Below the pieces are notes generated by a model. The model did not search any database. It saw only the letters and a list, made by a program, of their open reading frames with translations, and was not told the DNA's origin. 64,000 bases of DNA from an uncultured Collinsella sp. Lineage in GTDB: Bacteria; Actinomycetota; Coriobacteriia; Coriobacteriales; Coriobacteriaceae. Positions 33,488 through 42,982 of the stretch are shown here, piece by piece. The first letter of the stretch is position 1; every line of letters begins with the position of its first letter. Made by a program: the position numbers and the translations under genes. Where the stretch lies: contig URKG01000004.1 in the NCBI GenBank assembly GCA_900548265.1, forward strand, positions 60,452-124,451. The letters are read 5' to 3'.

Positions 33488-33523
33488 GCAAAACGGGGCC
33501 GCAGCATCATTGCTACGACCCCG
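33488..33523 (-). terminator. Terminator of the amino acid ABC transporter operon
   Basis: 13-bp imperfect stem (33494-33506 with 33511-33523) followed by TTTTGC on the minus strand. Confidence 0.75.
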
Positions 33524-33564
33524 CCCGCTCAAGCAAACTCTCATTCCGAGACGCTGCTGATCAG

Positions 33565-34317
<753 letters not shown>

Positions 34318-34329
34318 GATAGGACCTCC

Positions 34330-35691
34330 TTACAGACCGGCGATGTGATCGGCGGGCGTCGCGACGACCTGTCCGGCGCTCTTGGTGGGACGCTTCTTTT
34401 TGGTTTCGGCCGTACCCAGCAGCCTCGCCTCAAGACCGCTCACCAAGCGCGCAAGCGGCAGGGTGATGACCAGGTAGAACAGCGCGGCAACCACGTACGG
34501 CGTGATGGAGCCCGTCGTGGCCACGATGGTGCGGGCGTTCATGACGATCTCGACCACGCCCACGGCCGCGAGCAGCGACGTATCCTTGTAAAGCAGGATA
34601 AACTCGCTGGTCAGCGTAGGCAGGACATTGCGGAACGTCTGCGGAATCATAACGTAGAGCAGTGTCTGGAAGGCATTCATGCCCAGCGAGCGAGCAGCCT
34701 CGTTCTGGCCCTTGGGGATCGACTGAATACCGGCACGGAAAATCTCGCACAGGTACGCAGACGAGTTCATGGCCATGACGATAACGCCCAGCACATAGTC
34801 GTCAACCTTGACGCCGGCCAGCGGCAGGCCAAAGAACGCGATGTAGATCTGCAGGAACGCCGGCGTACCGCGGATGATATTCACATAGATGCCGGCAAGA
34901 CAGCGAAGGATACGCGACCTGGAAATGCGCATGAGCGACAGCGCAAAGCCAAAGGGAATGGCCAACGGAAATGCCACGAGCACGATCGAGAGCGACATAA
35001 GGAAGCCCTTAAAGACGATCGGCAGGCTTTGGACCAAAATGACCGGGTTTAAGAACAGGCGCAGGAACATATTGGAGTTCCAGGCCTCGACCCACGGCTG
35101 CTCCTTAAGATCGGCCAGGAAGTTATCGAATGCCGTCACGCCCTTGATCTCGACGGAAGGAATCTTGGAAATCTTCTTGGTCGAACCGTCGGCGAGCGTA
35201 TAGGTGCCGCTAAAGGCCTCTTCGCCGCCCTCGACGGGAAACGTCACGCCGTAAACCTCGACACGGAAATAGCCGCCGGCAGGCGCCGTCTCGCCAAAGT
35301 CGATCTTGAGCGTCTGGCCGTCAGCCTTGCACGTTGGCTTCATGGGCGTACGATCCATGAGGTCCTCGCCCGAGAGCATCGTCAATCGCGTGTCATCGGT
35401 ATCAAACGTCGTGCCGTCGACAAACGTCAGCGAAAGACCGCTCAGCTCCTCGTCGGCATCGGCCTGGACCTCCCAGGTAATGCGCGTCTCGGTGCCGCCG
35501 ACCACAGCGCTGCCCGAACCGGTGTTGGGTCGGGCGGTAATCTTTGCGGTCTCAAGCGCCTGGGCGGTCGTGGGCGCATATGCCCCCGCGCACACCAGCG
35601 CGAGCACCACGGCCATGACGCAGGCTAGCTTTTGGAGCAAGGCGGGCAGTAAAAAACGCTGCTCCGCGGCCCCTTCGTTCAATCGAGACAA
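34330..35691 (-). CDS. Amino acid ABC transporter permease with an N-terminal extracellular domain
   Basis: 453 aa, about twice the usual size. Residues about 20-45 form a signal-like helix (MAVVLALVCAGAYAPTTAQA). About 170 residues of extracytoplasmic beta-rich sequence with no clear family follow (TRITWEVQADADEELSGL to KKISKIPSVEI). The permease domain follows (about 215-430) with the EAA loop EAARSLGMNAFQTLLYVMIP and ENTxxLRSxxP-like start IIRGTPAFLQIY. I chose a TTG start at 35691 because AGGAG lies 5 bases before it. The open frame upstream runs through a hairpin and is unlikely to be translated. The extra domain may help capture substrate or dock the binding protein. Confidence 0.85.
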   Translation of the reverse strand: MSRLNEGAAEQRFLLPALLQKLACVMAVVLALVCAGAYAPTTAQALETAKITARPNTGSGSAVVGGTETRITWEVQADADEELSGLSLTFVDGTTFDTDDTRLTMLSGEDLMDRTPMKPTCKADGQTLKIDFGETAPAGGYFRVEVYGVTFPVEGGEEAFSGTYTLADGSTKKISKIPSVEIKGVTAFDNFLADLKEQPWVEAWNSNMFLRLFLNPVILVQSLPIVFKGFLMSLSIVLVAFPLAIPFGFALSLMRISRSRILRCLAGIYVNIIRGTPAFLQIYIAFFGLPLAGVKVDDYVLGVIVMAMNSSAYLCEIFRAGIQSIPKGQNEAARSLGMNAFQTLLYVMIPQTFRNVLPTLTSEFILLYKDTSLLAAVGVVEIVMNARTIVATTGSITPYVVAALFYLVITLPLARLVSGLEARLLGTAETKKKRPTKSAGQVVATPADHIAGL

Positions 35692-35758
35692 GGTGGCTCC
35701 TATCGTAGAAGTTGCCGGCAAAACGAGACGGAAGCACTCTCCGTCGAGAGAAGCGCAA

Positions 35759-35787
35759 AGGCCCTCTCCGCAAAACGGAAAGGGCCT
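35759..35787 (-). terminator. Attenuator-like hairpin between binding protein and permease genes
   Basis: AGGCCCT/AGGGCCT stem extended by CTCCG/CGGA, in the 116-base gap. It probably raises the ratio of binding protein to permease by partial termination or mRNA 3' protection. Confidence 0.6.
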
Positions 35788-35807
35788 ACACGCAATCAAG
35801 CATCTAT

Positions 35808-36668
35808 TTACTTGATGTTGTACTTAGCCATGAGGGCGTCGACGGTACCGTCGTCGGTCAGGTCCTTGATGGCCTGGTTGATGTCGTCCTTGAGCTTGGT
35901 GTTGCCCTGGTTGATGGCGATGGCGTACTCCTCGCCGGTGCTGATCTGCTTAATGGTCTGGCAGGTGTTGAACTGCTTGGCGGTCAGCTGGCTGGCAACA
36001 GAGCGGTTGGTGACTACGGCGTCGCCCTTATCGGACTGCAGGGCGCTGAAGCACTCGGTAGCGTCCTTGTAGGGGACGATCTTGGCCTTGGGGAAGTTCT
36101 CCTGGGCAAAGGACTCGGCGGTCGAGCCAGACTGAACGATGATGGTAGCGTCGGCATTGTTGAGCTTCTCGCTGAAGTTGTCGGCCGTGATGTCGGTGTT
36201 ATCGACCTTGGTCACGATAGCCTGATCGTCCATGTAGTAGGAATCGGAGAAAGTGACTTCCTTCTCACGCTCGGGCGTGTCGGTGATAGCCGCGATGGAG
36301 ACGTCATACTTAGCGCCCGAAGCGACGCCCGGAACCAGCGTGTCAAAGTCATTGTTGACATACTCGACATCCAGGCCCAGCTTGTCGCCGATAGCCTTGA
36401 TGAGCTCAAGGTCAAAGCCCTGATAATCGCCGTTGTCATCCTTGTACTCAAACGGGGCGTACTCGGCAGAGGTGCCGACGGTCAGCGTACCGTCCTTGAC
36501 GAGCGCGTACTCCTTGGAGCCGTCGACCTTCTCGACCTTAGCGTCGTCAGAACTGCTGGAACCGGCATCGGAACCAGAGGCGGCGTTGGACGAGCCGCAG
36601 CCCGTCAGGGCGAGGGCGAGCGCCATAGCACCCGTGGCGGCAAATGCGCCAAGCTTCTTCAGCTTCAT
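35808..36668 (-). CDS. Extracellular amino acid-binding lipoprotein
   Basis: 286 aa. Lipoprotein signal with lipobox ALTGC (Cys24), a Ser-rich tether, then a type II binding fold: LTVGTSAEYAPFEYKDDNGDYQGFDLELIKAIG is the usual family 3 solute-binding start. The DVSIAAITDTPEREKEVTFSDSYY block carries the Arg that clamps the substrate carboxylate. It is anchored to the outer face of the membrane and feeds the downstream permease. AAGGAG lies 8 bases before the ATG. Confidence 0.95.
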   Translation of the reverse strand: MKLKKLGAFAATGAMALALALTGCGSSNAASGSDAGSSSSDDAKVEKVDGSKEYALVKDGTLTVGTSAEYAPFEYKDDNGDYQGFDLELIKAIGDKLGLDVEYVNNDFDTLVPGVASGAKYDVSIAAITDTPEREKEVTFSDSYYMDDQAIVTKVDNTDITADNFSEKLNNADATIIVQSGSTAESFAQENFPKAKIVPYKDATECFSALQSDKGDAVVTNRSVASQLTAKQFNTCQTIKQISTGEEYAIAINQGNTKLKDDINQAIKDLTDDGTVDALMAKYNIK

Positions 36669-36725
36669 AATCAGTCTCCTTCCAATGACCCCACATGATT
36701 CAGAGGTCTGCAAAAACTGCGGGTT

Positions 36726-36754
36726 ATTATGCACCCGCTTGGAAGAATCTGCAA
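36726..36754 (-). promoter_or_regulatory. Promoter of the amino acid transporter operon
   Basis: -35 TTGCAG (36749-36754), 17-bp spacer, -10 CATAAT (36726-36731), 58 bases before the start codon. Confidence 0.6.
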
Positions 36755-36815
36755 TCAGAAAACTGATTGAAACAAACCCATAACGTGAATGGAGCACTTC
36801 ACTTTATGTCAGCCA

Positions 36816-37682
36816 TTACTGCTGCAACGACCTTAACAGGTTGATTTCAGCCGCATAACCTGCAAGTTCGTTCGGTGTCTCCAAAATGAATGGCAATGCG
36901 CGCAAGCGGCCATTCGATACAATATTCTGCATAACCTGCATACCGCCACCAAATTCCTCGCTGCCAAGGTATCCCTTGCCGATGCACTCGTGGCGGTCCT
37001 TATGGGCGCCACAGGGGTTCTTCGAATCGTTGATGTGTACGGCATGCAAGCGGTCGATACCCACCACACGATCGAACTCGTCAAGCACGCCTTCAAGATC
37101 TTGGACGATGTCATAGCCGGCGTCATTCACATGGCAGGTGTCCAAGCAAACGCCCAACTTGGCCGACAGCTCGGGGCGCTTGTCGGCAACGCCCTCAATG
37201 ATGAGTGCCAGCTCTTCAAAGCTGCGGCCCACCTCGGTGCCCTTGCCTGCCATGGTCTCAAGCAATACCGTCGTCTGCTGCCCCTCAAACATCACCTGAC
37301 ACAAGGTGTCGACGATCATCTGAATGCCAGCATCAGTCCCCTGCCCCACATGCGCGCCGGGGTGGAAGTTGTAGTAGTTGCCGGGCAGTGCTTCCAGACG
37401 CTGCAAGTCCTCGGCCATTGCCTCCAAGGCAAACTCGCGCGCCCGCTCTTTGGCCGAGCAGGGGTTATAGGTATACGGGGCATGCGCCACGAGTGGGCCA
37501 AAGTCGTTTTGCTCCATAAGCTCGCGCAGGGCCGCCACATCATCCATGTCAAGGTCTTTCGCCTTGCCGCCACGCGGGTTGCGCGTAAAGAATGCAAAGG
37601 TATTGGCACCAATGGACAGCGCCGTCTCCCCCATCGCCCGATAGCCCTTCGTCGTCGAAAGATGACACCCAATCGTCAGCAT
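36816..37682 (-). CDS. nfo: Endonuclease IV (AP endonuclease)
   Basis: 288 aa TIM barrel. The tri-zinc ligands of the family are present: HLSTTKG, NFHPGAH, LLETMAGKG (Glu), CLDTCHVNDAGYD, AVHINDSKN and HECIGKGYLG, and a closing Glu in FILETP. It cleaves the backbone 5' to abasic sites in base excision repair. Length matches E. coli Nfo (285). A GGGGGAG tract precedes the ATG. The upstream space contains copy 1 of the 90-base palindromic repeat. Confidence 0.95.
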   Translation of the reverse strand: MLTIGCHLSTTKGYRAMGETALSIGANTFAFFTRNPRGGKAKDLDMDDVAALRELMEQNDFGPLVAHAPYTYNPCSAKERAREFALEAMAEDLQRLEALPGNYYNFHPGAHVGQGTDAGIQMIVDTLCQVMFEGQQTTVLLETMAGKGTEVGRSFEELALIIEGVADKRPELSAKLGVCLDTCHVNDAGYDIVQDLEGVLDEFDRVVGIDRLHAVHINDSKNPCGAHKDRHECIGKGYLGSEEFGGGMQVMQNIVSNGRLRALPFILETPNELAGYAAEINLLRSLQQ

Positions 37683-37690
37683 CTCCAGCT

Positions 37691-37783
37691 CCCCCTCATC
37701 AGTTGCGGTGAAATATTTCCTGTTTGGCCCCTATTCTGCCGCAAACAGGAACTATTCCACCGCAACTTATAAAAGGGGCATCA
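37691..37783. repeat. 90-base palindromic repeat, copy 1
   Basis: Shares about 90 percent of its bases with copy 2 at 38874-38964, in the same orientation. Each copy is itself an imperfect palindrome (GTTGCGGTG-AAT...TTCCTGTTTG against CAAACAGGA...ATTCCACCGCAA) bounded by CCCCT and AGGGG. Confidence 0.8.
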
Positions 37784-37848
37784 GAGATGCGGGCCACCAA
37801 GCACCACGGTCGCCGGCGTCATGATCCCCTACGCGTCAGCGCCAAGTC

Positions 37849-38868
37849 CTAGAGGGCTAGACGGATTGCATCGATAATGCGCGCGCAGCGCTGTGTGGCG
37901 GCAAGGGGCATGACGAGACTCTCGAGTTTCCCCGCCCGGATGAGCTGGGTCGCATGCTGGATTTCGCCGTAGAAATCATCGACCTCAAACGGGGCATTTA
38001 TTTCGAGCATTCGTCCGTCGGAGTACTTCACATGGGCGAGCTCGGGACGATGGAGGCGCTCGATTTCCAACGAGCCCCGCTCGCAGGTAATCGTTAAGCG
38101 GCTTTCATATGCTGCTTTGCCGTCGCACGCCATATGAATGGGTATACCGCCGACACTCATATGGATCTCATCGGCCCAATCCACGCGGCCGCCCGATACG
38201 TCACGCCAGCGAACTTCACGAGACGAAACCTCGCACGCGCCCGCGAGCAAATCCTCAAACCAACCGACCGCATAGCAGCCCATGTCATATAGACAGCCGC
38301 CCTGCAACGGATCAAGCAGATAGCCCGAAGGAGACTCGCCGTAATCGAGCTTTTGTACGCTTTCAATCGAGACAATACGGCCAAGCTCACCCGACGCAAG
38401 CAAGCCCTTCACGCGAGTATGCATCGGACAAAACCGATTTTTCATCGCCTCCATAAACGGCACACCGCACTCGCGGGAAACGGAGGTGATCGCACGGGCC
38501 TCTTCTTCATTCAAAACGGCCGGCTTTTCGCACAGTACGGCCTTTCCCGCGCGCAGCGCCCGACAGACCCAATGTGCATGCATGCCATGTGGAAGAGCCA
38601 AGTAGATTGCGTCGACATCGGGGTCGGCAATCAGCGCATCATAAGCCGCATCGCCGCTATCGTCAGCCGTGGCATAACTGTGCGCGGCATCAATCGAAAA
38701 CGCCCTGCAAAACTCCTCAACATGCGAAGGAGTGCGACCGGCGGCAGCCACAAGCCGTGCCCCGTCCACCTCCTTGAGCGACGATGCAAATCGATGTGAA
38801 ATGTGCCCAGCGCCCAAAACGCCCCAACGAACCTCGCGCAAATCATCGCATGAATCCCGATGGCCCAC
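37849..38868 (-). CDS. Gfo/Idh/MocA family oxidoreductase
   Basis: 339 aa. The Rossmann loop is WGVLGAGHISHRFA, the catalytic-region CEKPAVLN carries the family EKP. The C-terminal alpha/beta domain has EAMKNRFCPMH and GGCLYDMGCYAV. It is a NAD(P)-dependent oxidoreductase acting on a sugar or cyclitol. I chose a GTG start at 38868 because GGGGG lies about 5 bases before it, a tract that belongs to the adjacent palindromic repeat. Extending the frame further upstream would translate the repeat itself. It stands alone between two repeat copies. Confidence 0.85.
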   Translation of the reverse strand: MGHRDSCDDLREVRWGVLGAGHISHRFASSLKEVDGARLVAAAGRTPSHVEEFCRAFSIDAAHSYATADDSGDAAYDALIADPDVDAIYLALPHGMHAHWVCRALRAGKAVLCEKPAVLNEEEARAITSVSRECGVPFMEAMKNRFCPMHTRVKGLLASGELGRIVSIESVQKLDYGESPSGYLLDPLQGGCLYDMGCYAVGWFEDLLAGACEVSSREVRWRDVSGGRVDWADEIHMSVGGIPIHMACDGKAAYESRLTITCERGSLEIERLHRPELAHVKYSDGRMLEINAPFEVDDFYGEIQHATQLIRAGKLESLVMPLAATQRCARIIDAIRLAL

Positions 38869-38873
38869 GACAG

Positions 38874-38964
38874 CCCCCTTCAGTTGCGGTGGAATAGTTC
38901 CTGTTTGGCCCCTATTCTGCCGCAAACAGGAGCTATTCCACCGCAAGTTATAAAAGGGGCATCA
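38874..38964. repeat. 90-base palindromic repeat, copy 2
   Basis: Direct repeat of 37691-37783. Its left end supplies the G-rich tract in front of the oxidoreductase start, and its right end contains the stop codon of the aldo/keto reductase gene. Confidence 0.8.
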
Positions 38965-40149
38965 GGAGCGCGTTTTGCAAAAGGCTTTAAGTGCGGCCGT
39001 TACGGGGCCGGGCTGGAAACGTCGGCGCACATCGTCGAGACGCTCGGGAATATCGATGTGCTGCGGGCAGTGACGCGCGCATTTGCCGCACTTGACGCAA
39101 TTGCTCACCAGCTTGGGCTCGTTCGTCCGCACCGCGCTCGCCGTAAAGTATTGAGACAGCCCCGTAAACCAACTATGTGCGTAGCTCGCGTTGTAGGCAC
39201 CAAAGCAGCCGGGAATGTTGATACCCTTGGGACATGGCATGCAGTAGCCGCATCCCGTGCAGGGCACGCGATTCGATTTTTCAAACTCATCCAGCACGTG
39301 CGCGATCGTGTCGAGCTGGTTGGCAGTCATCGAATTCGGCAACGCGAGGTCTGCCAGTGACGAGTTCTCATCCACCTGCGCGGTATCGGTCATACCAGAA
39401 AGCAACATGGTCACCTGGGGATGATTCCACACCCACGAAAGACCCCAGGCGGCAGGAGTGCGCAAATGCGGGTCACGGGCACTATCGAGCACAGCGCGGG
39501 CCCGTGGCGGCAGCTTGCCCGCTAAACGCCCGCCCAGCAGCGGCTCCATCACAAACACCGCGAGGCCTCGCTCGGCGGCGGCCATGAGCCCCGCTGTTCC
39601 CGCCTGATATCGCTCTCCAGCGTAATTGTACTGGATCTGGCAAAAGTCCCACTCATATGCATCGAGCATCGTCAGGAAGTCCGCTGCGCCGCCGTGGTAC
39701 GAAAAACCAATCTGGCGAATACGCCCCGCCGCCTTTTGACGCGCGATCCAGTCCTCGATGCCCAACGCCACCACACGTTCCCACTGGGCGGGCGAGGTAA
39801 TGTTGTGCATGAGGTAATAGTCGATATGGTCGGTCTGCAGGCGGCGCAGCTGCTCGTCGAAAAACCGATCGAAATCCTCCGCGCATTTGCACGAAGCATG
39901 CGGCAGCTTGGTTGCGAGCAAAACCTGGTCGCGCAAGCCCAGGCGTTCAAGCGAAGCGCCCACGCAAGCCTCGTTGCCGGGATAGAGATAGGCCGTGTCC
40001 AGATAATTAATCCCCTGCTCCACCGCACGGGAGATGATGGCATCGGCCGTCTTCGCATCGGGGTGTCCCGGCGCACCGGGAAACCTCATGCAGCCCAGAC
40101 CCAGAGCGGATATTCGGTTACCACTTTTGGGGTCAACACGGTATTGCAC
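38962..40149 (-). CDS. Aldo/keto reductase with C-terminal ferredoxin-like [4Fe-4S] domain
   Basis: 395 aa. AKR barrel with Asp and Tyr in NYLDTAYLYPGNE, Lys in LLATKLP and His in DYYLMHNI. The C-terminal part has two cluster motifs: CTGCGYCMPCPKGINIP and CVKCGKCARHCPQHIDIP. Such ferredoxin-linked AKRs are common in anaerobes and reduce carbonyls with electrons from Fe-S carriers or NAD(P)H. I chose a GTG at 40149 because GGGAGG lies 4 bases before it. An ATG six codons upstream has a poorer site. Confidence 0.88.
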   Translation of the reverse strand: MQYRVDPKSGNRISALGLGCMRFPGAPGHPDAKTADAIISRAVEQGINYLDTAYLYPGNEACVGASLERLGLRDQVLLATKLPHASCKCAEDFDRFFDEQLRRLQTDHIDYYLMHNITSPAQWERVVALGIEDWIARQKAAGRIRQIGFSYHGGAADFLTMLDAYEWDFCQIQYNYAGERYQAGTAGLMAAAERGLAVFVMEPLLGGRLAGKLPPRARAVLDSARDPHLRTPAAWGLSWVWNHPQVTMLLSGMTDTAQVDENSSLADLALPNSMTANQLDTIAHVLDEFEKSNRVPCTGCGYCMPCPKGINIPGCFGAYNASYAHSWFTGLSQYFTASAVRTNEPKLVSNCVKCGKCARHCPQHIDIPERLDDVRRRFQPGPVTAALKAFCKTRS

Positions 40150-40312
40150 GGCCCCTCCCTTCGCCATCAGCGCCCCGGCAAGGCGAAACACAATGGTCAC
40201 GCAGCCGAAACATCGTGGAATCGCAATCGAGAACGTATCGTAACGCAGCAGAAATCGAGCCGTCACGGCACCGCTTTAACATCAGCAAAAAGCCCGATGA
40301 AAGGAGTCGCCC

Positions 40313-40369
40313 ATGCCCACGCGCATGTCTTTGCGGTCTGCCCTGTGGCATAAGCGCACAGCGCAATAG
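40313..40369 (+). CDS. Possible 18-codon leader peptide upstream of the ketopantoate-reductase-like gene
   Basis: MPTRMSLRSALWHKRTAQ, with AAAGGAG 7 bases before the ATG, followed by a T-rich stretch and a terminator hairpin at 40432-40454 in front of the next gene. The arrangement is that of an attenuator, but the peptide has no run of one amino acid, so chance cannot be excluded. Confidence 0.35.
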   Translation: MPTRMSLRSALWHKRTAQ

Positions 40370-40431
40370 TTTCTTTTTTATAACAGCCGCCCCGCGCACC
40401 CACCAATCACCCTGGCAGCATACAATCCATC

Positions 40432-40457
40432 AGGCGCCCCTTACGCGGGCGCCTTTT
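40432..40457 (+). terminator. Terminator or attenuator before the ApbA/PanE-like gene
   Basis: AGGCGCC (40432-40438) pairs with GGCGCCT (40448-40454), then TTTTA. It ends 5 bases before the GGGGAG site of the following gene. Confidence 0.6.
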
Positions 40458-40476
40458 ACATGGGGAGATGATTCAC

Positions 40477-41391
40477 ATGCAGATCAACAAGGTCGCCTTT
40501 ATCGGCAAGGGCGGCGTCGGCCTGCTCTACGGCAGCATGATCGCCCGGGCGCTCGGCAACGACGCCGTCGAATACGTCATGGATGATGCCCGTTTTGAGC
40601 GTCATGCGAACGACGCGCTCACCGTCAACGGCAAGCCCTGCGATCTCACGTCCGTCCGTGCCAGCGAGGCGACGCCCGCCGATCTGGTCATCCTGACAGT
40701 CAAGACCACCGGTCTCGACCAAGCACTCAAGACTATGGAGCGCGTCGTGGGACCCAACACGCTCATCGCCTCGCTGTGCAACGGCTTTACGAGCGAGCAA
40801 AAGATTGCCGAACGCTTTGGCTGGGAGCATACCGTTCTTGGTATCTGCCAGGGCATGGACGCCGTGTTTCTCAACGGCGCGCTCACCTTTACCAATGCGG
40901 GCGAAATCCGCTTTGGCGCGGCGGCCGGCACGAACCCCGCAACCATCACCGCGATCGACGAGCTCTATACGCGCTGCGGCATCGCCCATACCGTCGAGGA
41001 CGACATCGCCCACCGCATGTGGGCCAAACTCATGCTCAACGACGGCATCAACCAGACCTGCATGGCCTACGGCGGGACCTACGGAAGCGCCACGGAGCCG
41101 GGCTCCGAGCAGCGTCACTGCTTTGTTTCCGCCATGCGCGAAACGCTTGCGGTCGCCAACGCCGAGGGCGTTGAACTGACCGAGGCAGACCTGACGCAAA
41201 TGGTGCACCTCATCGAGGGAATCGACCCCGCCGGTATGCCCTCGATGGCTCAAGACCGCATCGCAAGGCGCAAAACCGAGGTTGATGAGTTCGCGGGCAC
41301 CATCTGCCGCCTCGCAACCAAACACGATATCCAGGCACCGCAAAACGAGTGGCTCTATCGGCGCATCCGCGATATCGAGAAAAGCTGGTAG
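40477..41391 (+). CDS. Ketopantoate reductase family protein (ApbA/PanE)
   Basis: 304 aa. N-terminal GKGGVGLLYGSMIARAL binds NADP (the family loop is GxGxxG). ILTVKTTGLDQAL, a SLCNGFTSEQKIAERFG block and the C-terminal WAKLMLNDGINQTCM with the catalytic Lys and Asn follow. It may reduce 2-dehydropantoate for coenzyme A synthesis or a related 2-oxo acid. No other pan genes are nearby. I chose the second ATG (40477), which lies 9 bases after GGAG. The ATG at 40468 abuts the site. Confidence 0.87.
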   Translation: MQINKVAFIGKGGVGLLYGSMIARALGNDAVEYVMDDARFERHANDALTVNGKPCDLTSVRASEATPADLVILTVKTTGLDQALKTMERVVGPNTLIASLCNGFTSEQKIAERFGWEHTVLGICQGMDAVFLNGALTFTNAGEIRFGAAAGTNPATITAIDELYTRCGIAHTVEDDIAHRMWAKLMLNDGINQTCMAYGGTYGSATEPGSEQRHCFVSAMRETLAVANAEGVELTEADLTQMVHLIEGIDPAGMPSMAQDRIARRKTEVDEFAGTICRLATKHDIQAPQNEWLYRRIRDIEKSW

Positions 41392-41428
41392 CGCCGACGC
41401 GCCGCATTCAACAGCCTTAACAGCAAAA

Positions 41429-41461
41429 CCGCCGCAAGGGAACCTTTCCCCTGCGGCGGCC
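41429..41461. terminator. Terminator between convergent genes
   Basis: CCGCCGCA-AGGG pairs with CCC-C-TGCGGCGG around a short loop. TTTTG follows on the minus strand. Confidence 0.75.
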
Positions 41462-41500
41462 TTCATCTTCGTCTATGACCGGCGGCCGATCTCACAACAG

Positions 41501-41707
41501 TTAGCGTTGCGACCCCGGCACCTCGTCCTCATCGTCGCGGCAAAGAACCACGCCTGCGCTTCCCAGCAGCGTGGCCGCGATCAGCGCGCCGACCACGATA
41601 GGAGCAGCCCCGCATGTCCCCTGCATGCCCGCGACGAGCGCGGCCGTGGGACCAAGGCAGCCAAGCATCAACGCGACGGCGGCAACGGCAATATCTCGAG
41701 CATTCAC
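41501..41707 (-). CDS. Small membrane protein of unknown function
   Basis: 68 aa with two hydrophobic helices (DIAVAAVALMLGCLGPTAAL and APIVVGALIAATLLGSAGVV), a turn rich in Gly and Cys, and an acidic tail CRDDEDEVPGSQR. GTG start at 41707 with GGAGG 10 bases before it. It is monocistronic and I do not recognise the family. Confidence 0.6.
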   Translation of the reverse strand: MNARDIAVAAVALMLGCLGPTAALVAGMQGTCGAAPIVVGALIAATLLGSAGVVLCRDDEDEVPGSQR

Positions 41708-41893
41708 AAGACCACTTCCTCCAAGAGAAAGACCTTATTTCTCAAGAACCAGTGTGCCCCGCATCCATACGCCCAGCGTACCGCCACGGTAAGGGCTCTG
41801 TTAACTCAAACGCATACATAGAACGGACGTCCTTACGTTGCCCTAAAGCTCGGTAAAGACGCCCGTCCGCCAAATATCCGTGATGCAGAAAAA

Positions 41894-42670
41894 TTACCAA
41901 CCGGTGTAGTAATCGGTGGTTCCGGCAGCGCAGCCGGAGTCATAGACCTTGCAATCACCCTTGGAGCCCGTAAAGGTCGAGCCCTGGGCCATATCGCCCG
42001 CGGCAACAACGTAATAGCCGTCGGAATCGCGCCAGAAGCCCTCAGAATCCTGAGTCCATTCGCCCGTGCGATAGTGATAAAGCACATTGCTGCTGTAATA
42101 GGTCTCGCGGCGACCGTTGTAGTTATTGACACCCGCAGAGCGCGTCAGGCCCGATCCGTTCGCGTAGGACGCGGCAGACGCGTAGGACGGAGTGTAACCG
42201 GCGTTGTAGTACGAAGCCTGGGCGGCCTCGGCAGCCTCCGCCTCGGCGGCAGCAACCTCGAGCGCTTCGCGCTTGGCATCCTCAAGTGCAGTGCGCAGCT
42301 CATCGAGCTCGGTCGACTTCGCGTCGACCTCCTCCATCGTCAAAAGACTGCCCGCACCGTCGATACAACCCTGCAGTACAGCGCGCTCGTCATCGGTGGC
42401 ATAGTCACCGTACATGTTCATGATGATCTGAGCACGCATCTCAAGGGAATCGCGCTTGGCCTCCATCGAGGCGTTCCACTCCTGCATGGAGCCAAAGCCG
42501 TCGCTGCGATAGTCGACGGGCTGCACCAGCGTCGCCTCGGACGGCGTGGATCCGACCGTGTCGGATAGTGTTGCCGCGTGGGCATCAGTTGCACCGGCGC
42601 CCGCCAAAAGTGCCACGGTCAGAGCGGCGGAAAGGGCGGCGGCTTTCGGTTTTCGTGAATCGATCCTCAT
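41894..42670 (-). CDS. Secreted protein with coiled coil and conserved C-terminal Cys/aromatic domain
   Basis: 258 aa. Signal peptide at residues 1-32 (ALTVALLAGAGATDAHA). A helical, Glu/Ala-rich segment (about 70-150) is likely a coiled coil. The last 50 residues form a compact domain (EGFWRDSDGYYVVAAGD, then GDCKVYDSGCAAGTTDYY) that resembles the short 3D-like beta barrels found at the ends of wall-active proteins in Gram-positive bacteria. I do not see enough catalytic residues to call it a hydrolase. GGAGG lies about 11 bases before the ATG. A regulatory or structural wall role is possible. Confidence 0.75.
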   Translation of the reverse strand: MRIDSRKPKAAALSAALTVALLAGAGATDAHAATLSDTVGSTPSEATLVQPVDYRSDGFGSMQEWNASMEAKRDSLEMRAQIIMNMYGDYATDDERAVLQGCIDGAGSLLTMEEVDAKSTELDELRTALEDAKREALEVAAAEAEAAEAAQASYYNAGYTPSYASAASYANGSGLTRSAGVNNYNGRRETYYSSNVLYHYRTGEWTQDSEGFWRDSDGYYVVAAGDMAQGSTFTGSKGDCKVYDSGCAAGTTDYYTGW

Positions 42671-42982
42671 GTAGCTGGAAACCTCCGTAGTGCGTTTTTG
42701 CTGCGTTTGAGCTGCGTGTGATTCGATCGCGCTGCATGGTACCCCGAGCAAATCGCGACCTGCGGTTTTACTCAAAAGGCGCACGTCAATTGCGTAAAAC
42801 TCACATCCTCTCAACAGGAGTTTTCCACAACTCGAATGCATAAAGCGTATCAAAAACCCTGTTTTTGCGCCCTCTCTATGCAAAAAAGACGCCTGTGCAA
42901 CCATTGTTCGCACAGGCGCCTTGAGCAGGCATTTTATGCAGTTATACCTATCGAGTCGCAAGGGGTCCTTGCACAAGTCGCC
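42671..42982. other. 312-base intergenic stretch before metY end
   Basis: It holds the promoter region of the secreted protein and the metY terminator. No further gene or repeat is seen. Confidence 0.5.
42882..42920 (-). terminator. Terminator of metY
   Basis: 10-11 bp GC stem (42889-42898 with about 42910-42919) and a TTTTTT run on the minus strand. Confidence 0.85.
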
